From the NCBI GenBank assembly GCA_900554685.1, contig USIG01000023.1:1-18152 (forward strand): a DNA stretch of 18,152 nt. The letters are read 5' to 3'. A program made the translations under genes and the position numbers. The notes under the pieces were generated by a model. It searched no databases, was not told where the DNA came from, and saw only the letters and a list, made by a program, of their open reading frames with translations. This document shows positions 14,704 through 18,152 of this stretch, piece by piece. The number at the start of each line of letters is the position of its first letter. The first letter of the stretch is position 1. This stretch comes from an uncultured Cryptobacterium sp. GTDB taxonomy: Bacteria; Actinomycetota; Coriobacteriia; Coriobacteriales; Eggerthellaceae.

Positions 14704-15648
14704 TTACTCCACCTCCTTATGAGGCCTTGCAAGCTGTTCTTGTTGCGTTTGTTCTTCATCAGATGAAAGTGGTTTTAAGCTTTGGGTTGCCAGATTGACT
14801 GCAGGAACAAAATGGCGAGTGATACCAGCTTGCTCAGGGGAAGCACCCAGTGCCAGGGCAATAAGTTCGGTAAAAAAGTAAACAGGCAAATGATAGTCGG
14901 TTTTGTGTTCTTGATTGATCTTATCTTCACGCATATCAAGATTCATCCAGCATAAAGGACAAGCCGTAACAAGACACTCAGCACCATTTTTCTGTGCGTT
15001 GCGCAAAATTCGCTCGGTTGCATTTCTTGCCGCTTTTGGTTGAATGACATGATTGGACGCACCGCAACATTCAGTTTTAAAGCTCCACTCTATACATTCA
15101 GCTCCTGCGGCATTGAGAAGACGCTCCATAGTAAGAGGGTTTTCAGTGTTGGAAGCTTTAGTTATTTCTTGCGGACGAACCTGCCCGCCCCCGTAATAGC
15201 AGGCAACTTTCATTCCGCCCAGTTGCATTTTGAGGTGATCGGCTATTTCTTGAATCATCTCCTCTTCGGTAAGCGCGTCGAGCAGACTTATTACGTGTGC
15301 GGTACCGCGATAATTCATTTCGATCAGCTTATTGATATGGGTGCGATAGCTTGCATCGGTCTTTGTCTTTACCTCTGCACGTTTTAATGCGGCATAACAT
15401 CCTGTGCAGGGAGTCATTACGGGCAGATAGGGATGTTGATCTTCGCTCAGGGCAAGGTTGCGCGTCGAGAGCGAGTACATAAGATCATCGTTTACCGTAG
15501 GAGCCGCCGATGCCCCACAGCAATTCCAATCTTTGATCTCGTATAACTCAATACCTAAGCATCCAGCAACGAAGCGGGTAGACTCTGCATAAGAAATTGC
15601 AGTGGAATGATAAGAACAACCAGGGAAGAAGGAAAAAGCTTTGTTCAT
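14704..15648 (-). CDS. hdrB: Heterodisulfide reductase subunit B with incomplete second CCG motif
   Basis: A 314-residue HdrB, the subunit that reduces or forms the disulfide at two noncubane [4Fe-4S] clusters, each held by a CCG motif. Motif 1 is complete: Cys11, Cys43-Cys44, Cys81, Cys84. Motif 2 has Cys194-Cys195, Cys230 and Cys233, but the expected first cysteine is Gly154 (codon GGC at 15185-15189 region, within CYYGGGQVRP), where the family usually has YYGC; a cysteine four residues earlier (Cys150) remains. The C-terminal ~35 residues form a polar tail. I chose ATG at 15648, whose A is shared with the hdrC stop (TGATG); the in-frame GTG at 15651 is possible and adds one residue. GGAG lies 10 nt upstream, inside hdrC. 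The physiological disulfide is unknown: bacteria of this kind lack coenzyme M/B, and no DsrC-like gene is in the window. Confidence 0.93.
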   Translation of the reverse strand: MNKAFSFFPGCSYHSTAISYAESTRFVAGCLGIELYEIKDWNCCGASAAPTVNDDLMYSLSTRNLALSEDQHPYLPVMTPCTGCYAALKRAEVKTKTDASYRTHINKLIEMNYRGTAHVISLLDALTEEEMIQEIADHLKMQLGGMKVACYYGGGQVRPQEITKASNTENPLTMERLLNAAGAECIEWSFKTECCGASNHVIQPKAARNATERILRNAQKNGAECLVTACPLCWMNLDMREDKINQEHKTDYHLPVYFFTELIALALGASPEQAGITRHFVPAVNLATQSLKPLSSDEEQTQQEQLARPHKEVE

Positions 15649-16247
15649 CACTGCTCATCTCCTTCTGGGGTTTTAGCGGGGGTATAGGACGTTTCTTGTT
15701 GACACTTTTCTATGATTTTTGCGATAGCTTTTGGATTTTCGCTCTGCTGAAGAGAAAGGCCAATCATATTTTTTTGAAGCATCTTAGGAGCGTTGAGGGC
15801 ATCTTGAACAAAATGACCTGAAGCCATATTGAACTGTGCGGCAAGGTACTGTTCGTTTGACTTGCCGTTAGCCTTAATGCCCTTTATAAAGAGGGTTTCA
15901 AAGACGTTGGATTCATGTAGCTTGTGATATCCCATCTCATGAGACGCGCGGCGCACTTCACGCATAACTGCTGCGGTGTCAATCTTTTGGGGACAGCGTT
16001 GTGAACAGGTATTGCATTGAGCACAGATCCAAGGAGATTCGGCTTTAAGCACCTCGCCGACGTTTCCCATCTGCAACAATCTCATGATTTGTTGGGGTGG
16101 CAAATCCATTGCTTCTGCCATAGGACAGCCGGCGGAGCATTTTCCGCATTGATAACAATCACGAAGATTTACACCTGCATTTTGTCCAATTTTTTGTACA
16201 AACAGGCGCTCTTCGTTGGTTGTCTCAGTGAGATTAACGGTTCTCAT
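15648..16247 (-). CDS. hdrC: Heterodisulfide reductase subunit C (two 4Fe-4S)
   Basis: A 199-residue soluble HdrC, the wire between HdrA and HdrB. It has two classical [4Fe-4S] motifs: Cys31-x2-Cys-x2-Cys-x3-Cys41 (CYQCGKCSAGCP) and Cys75-x2-Cys-x2-Cys-x3-Cys85 (CAQCNTCSQRCP). A helical part with REVRRASHEMGY (97-108) and a polar C-terminal tail follow. No membrane segment, so it is the soluble HdrABC type rather than the HdrDE type. The frame is open further upstream to 16343, but ATG at 16247 is chosen: it has AAAGGAG four nt before it and homologues start close to this point. It overlaps the following hdrB by one base, and the upstream 64-codon frame by ATGA, which implies translational coupling. 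Confidence 0.93.
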   Translation of the reverse strand: MRTVNLTETTNEERLFVQKIGQNAGVNLRDCYQCGKCSAGCPMAEAMDLPPQQIMRLLQMGNVGEVLKAESPWICAQCNTCSQRCPQKIDTAAVMREVRRASHEMGYHKLHESNVFETLFIKGIKANGKSNEQYLAAQFNMASGHFVQDALNAPKMLQKNMIGLSLQQSENPKAIAKIIEKCQQETSYTPAKTPEGDEQ

Positions 16248-16438
16248 GAGACTCCTTTCTCTCTGCTTTGCACTTGGGTAAGTGCGCTGTGAGGAAATGA
16301 AATAAAACGGCGTTCGAAGAGAGCACAAAAAGGGGAAAAGCACACTTTTGCAGAGTTGCCTGACACGGCAAGAAAAGAAACATGGTGTACGGCTGCGCTC
16401 GCAGCTACTGCGGACGAGCCGATTGAAATATTCGGCAT
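16244..16438 (-). CDS. Possible 64-residue leader protein upstream of hdrC
   Basis: I do not recognise this protein. Support comes from context: an ideal ribosome-binding site (AAGGAGG, GGAGG five nt before ATG at 16438), an uninterrupted frame of 64 codons, and a stop overlapping the hdrC start as ATGA, the classic coupled arrangement used elsewhere in this operon. The product begins MPNISIGSSAVAASAAVHH; it is Ala/Ser-rich over ~30 residues, with His18-His19, Cys33 and Cys38, and ends in a polar basic stretch. No Tat or Sec signal and no convincing membrane helix. It could be a regulatory leader peptide, a small complex subunit, or a chance frame. No homology is claimed. Confidence 0.45.
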   Translation of the reverse strand: MPNISIGSSAVAASAAVHHVSFLAVSGNSAKVCFSPFCALFERRFISFPHSALTQVQSREKGVS

Positions 16439-16503
16439 AGATGCCTCCTTAGTTCGGGTATGGGAAGCAATCTTTTTCGTCTCTTTCTTTGTAGCTCATA
16501 TTG

Positions 16504-16522
16504 ATCAGAGGTGCTCCCTGAT
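16504..16522. promoter_or_regulatory. Inverted repeat in the hdr / molybdoenzyme divergent region
   Basis: ATCAG (16504-16508) and CTGAT (16518-16522) flank an inner GG/CC pair, forming a short dyad in the middle of the ~190-bp divergent intergenic region. It could be an operator shared by the two divergent transcripts. A weaker repeat (AAGAA/TTCTT) lies at 16582-16596. Confidence 0.3.
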
Positions 16523-16535
16523 TTGGTGCGCACGG

Positions 16536-16563
16536 TTGAAAATGGCATCCGAAGTGCTATTTT
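16536..16563 (+). promoter_or_regulatory. Predicted promoter of the molybdoenzyme gene
   Basis: TTGAAA (16536-16541), a 16-bp spacer, and TATTTT (16558-16563) preceded by TGC (16555-16557). A start near 16570 would give a ~60-nt leader. For the divergent hdr operon I found no equally good promoter between 16439 and 16535. Confidence 0.4.
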
Positions 16564-16631
16564 TATCTCATCGCGAATCGTAAGAAGTAATTTCTTGCTG
16601 TTTGAATGTAGGGGCTAGGTTAGAGGGATAC

Positions 16632-18152
16632 ATGCAAACCACTACTTCTTATTCACCTTCGCAGGCATCGGGACATTGGGTTACGCATTCCTGCTTTTTT
16701 GCCTGTGGAGGACGTTGTGTTAACCGCTCTTTTGTCTGTGATGGCAAGGTACTGTATCAGGATACGGATTCGCTTCATCCTGATTCTCCCGACTTTCCCC
16801 AACAACGCGGTTGTGCAAGGGGTCGTTCTTTGCGGCATGCGCTGTTTTCTCAAGATCGCTTGAAATATCCTCTGAAACGTAAACATTGGCGAGTCGGAGG
16901 CGGAGATAAACAGCTTCGTGGCGTTGATGAGTGGGAGCGTATCAGCTGGGATGAAGCTCTAGATATTGTGGCTTCTGAAGTTACGCGCATCAAAGAAACT
17001 TATGGAAACAAGGCGATCTTAGCGACTGGGTATGAGTATCGCAATGTCGTTCCTGGCCTTTATACCGCTCCTTCTTTGAATGCGTATGGGGGATGCAGCG
17101 TTACGTGGGGCCAAGCATCACAAGGAGCGTTTCCTCTTGTCTCAAATTCCATGAAAGGTTCGTATGATTTGGGTGCTACGGATTTTTCAGATCGCTATGA
17201 GCTGCGTAAGGCAAAACTCATTATCATGTGGGGTCAAAACCCTGCCTGGTCCCAAGCGGGGAATCCTCTTTATCACTATCTTCAGGCTAAAAAGGCTGGT
17301 GCGAAGTTTATTTTTATCGATTCCTGGTTTAACCCTTCAATGCAGGTATTGGCTGATGAGTGGATACCTGTTCGTCCCGGGACTGATACTGCGCTTCTTT
17401 TAGGGCTTGCTTATGTGATGATTATCAATAATCTGCAGGATCAGCAGTTTCTTGATACCTACTGCGTTGGTTTTGACAAAGATCACATGCCGCAGGGCGT
17501 TTCACCACAAGAAAACTTTAAAGACTATGTTTTAGGAACTTATGACAAATGCCCTAAAACATCCAGGTGGGCTTCGGATATTTGTGGGGTTCCCGCCGCT
17601 AAGATAGAAGAGCTAGCTAGGGAAATGGCAAGTGTAAAGCCTTTGACTATGCGTTCAAGTCAGGCTCCTGCACGAACTGATAATGGCGCAAGGTTTGTGC
17701 AAGCCTTCTATACCGTTGGGTGGATGACGGGAAATGTCGGTTTTCCGGGAGCAGAAGTTTCAGCAGGCGGTTCTGCGGGGAATATGGTTTTTGGGGGACC
17801 TGCTCTTGTTCGTCCTGGTTCAAAAGGATGTAGCTGGCCCGAAAATCCTCTTTGCCAACCTCCGCGTGGGGGAGGAATGCTTGCAAAAGGCAAGTATGAT
17901 CCGAATGCCTATTACGGAATTGCAATGCCTGAGATGTGGGATGCGGTCGTTGAAGGCACTTACCATGATTTCATTCACGGGGTTCAGCCTATTGATATTG
18001 AAATGATTTGGAAAATTGGGGATGGAGGCCGTATGAACCAAAATCCTCACTTCTCTCGAGCACTTGAAGCGTATCGAAAGGTTGAATTTGCGGTGGCAAG
18101 TGATCTTTGGATGACAAACGATTGCCGCTATTCCGATATCGTACTCCCTGCT
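16632..18152 (+). CDS. DMSO-reductase-family molybdopterin oxidoreductase, partial (3' end beyond window)
   Basis: The first 507 codons of a large Mo-bisPGD oxidoreductase; the frame is open at the window end, and typical length is 700-850. An N-terminal [4Fe-4S] motif is present: Cys21-x3-Cys25-x3-Cys29 and Cys61 in RGCARGRSL. Then come ERISWDEALDIVA (102-114), YGGCSVTWGQAS with Ser163 aligning with the molybdenum-ligating serine of DmsA-type enzymes, IIMWGQNPAWSQAG (~198-211), FIDSWFNPSMQVLADEWIPVRPGTDTALLLG for guanosine-dinucleotide binding, and NDCRYSDIVLPA at the truncated end. No Tat twin-arginine signal precedes the cluster, so a cytoplasmic location is indicated, unlike most DMSO reductases. 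ATG at 16632 is preceded by GAGGG (16623-16627); an in-frame stop at 16581-16583 limits extension. It is divergent from the hdr-flx operon. Substrate unknown: a DMSO/TMAO reductase, a catechol dehydroxylase-like enzyme, or another oxidoreductase are all possible. Confidence 0.9.
   Translation, partial: MQTTTSYSPSQASGHWVTHSCFFACGGRCVNRSFVCDGKVLYQDTDSLHPDSPDFPQQRGCARGRSLRHALFSQDRLKYPLKRKHWRVGGGDKQLRGVDEWERISWDEALDIVASEVTRIKETYGNKAILATGYEYRNVVPGLYTAPSLNAYGGCSVTWGQASQGAFPLVSNSMKGSYDLGATDFSDRYELRKAKLIIMWGQNPAWSQAGNPLYHYLQAKKAGAKFIFIDSWFNPSMQVLADEWIPVRPGTDTALLLGLAYVMIINNLQDQQFLDTYCVGFDKDHMPQGVSPQENFKDYVLGTYDKCPKTSRWASDICGVPAAKIEELAREMASVKPLTMRSSQAPARTDNGARFVQAFYTVGWMTGNVGFPGAEVSAGGSAGNMVFGGPALVRPGSKGCSWPENPLCQPPRGGGMLAKGKYDPNAYYGIAMPEMWDAVVEGTYHDFIHGVQPIDIEMIWKIGDGGRMNQNPHFSRALEAYRKVEFAVASDLWMTNDCRYSDIVLPA

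Noticed and set aside
16248..16343. Longer hdrC with an upstream start at 16343
   Set aside because: No ribosome-binding site there. The extra 32 residues do not resemble HdrC, and ATG at 16247 has AAAGGAG and fits the usual family start.
16356..16583. Plus-strand 75-codon frame upstream of the molybdoenzyme, in the same frame
   Set aside because: Begins with TTG without a ribosome-binding site and is antisense to the 64-codon leader frame. A stop at 16581-16583 separates it from the enzyme. It does not encode a Tat leader.
1..18152. CRISPR arrays, insertion sequences, phage genes, tRNA or rRNA genes, selenocysteine codons
   Set aside because: Read for on both strands and not seen. The only tandem repeat is the short one at 339-401, and no transposase- or integrase-like protein is encoded.

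Overview
The window reads as chromosomal DNA of a strictly anaerobic, Gram-positive-type bacterium of moderate, rather AT-leaning composition. A Veg-family protein, tandem OFA-family transporters, a seven-gene heterodisulfide-reductase/flavin-oxidoreductase operon and a DMSO-reductase-family molybdoenzyme together make me lean towards the Coriobacteriia (Eggerthellaceae-like). This taxonomic call is inference: no rRNA or other marker gene is present.

Region 1 (1-1140): a decayed stretch holds the last ~56 codons of a flavodoxin gene (minus strand), joined to a short imperfect tandem repeat. A complete veg-like gene with its own promoter and terminator follows. Region 2 (1141-2751): a complete AGCS-family sodium/amino-acid symporter on the plus strand, ending at a strong hairpin whose T-tract serves the converging minus-strand genes.

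Region 3 (2752-9207) looks like a catabolic module. Two unrelated alpha/beta-hydrolase esterases (a type B carboxylesterase and a BD-FAE/acetyl-esterase-like enzyme) lie on the minus strand. A LysR regulator is divergent from them, followed on the same strand by two paralogous OFA-type MFS transporters. Matching dyads (CTAT-N11-ATAG) lie in the lysR/esterase intergenic region and upstream of the first transporter, which suggests one regulator controls uptake and hydrolysis of an esterified or carboxylate compound. The substrate is not known.

Region 4 (9308-16438, minus strand) is a tightly packed operon read as [64-aa ORF]-hdrC-hdrB-hdrA-flxD-flxC-flxB-flxA. The gene set matches the FlxABCD-HdrABC complex of sulfate reducers and other anaerobes. 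In that complex NAD(H) oxidation/reduction on FlxA is linked, through iron-sulfur subunits and the flavin of HdrA, to ferredoxin and to a thiol/disulfide site on HdrB. HdrB here has an intact first CCG motif, but the second motif lacks its first cysteine (Gly instead). A small ORF with an ideal ribosome-binding site overlaps the hdrC start by the classic ATGA.

Region 5 (16439-18152): divergent from the operon, a molybdopterin oxidoreductase (4Fe-4S plus Mo-bisPGD type) starts at 16632 and runs off the window end. Its position suggests, but does not prove, that it is coupled to or co-regulated with the Hdr-Flx complex.
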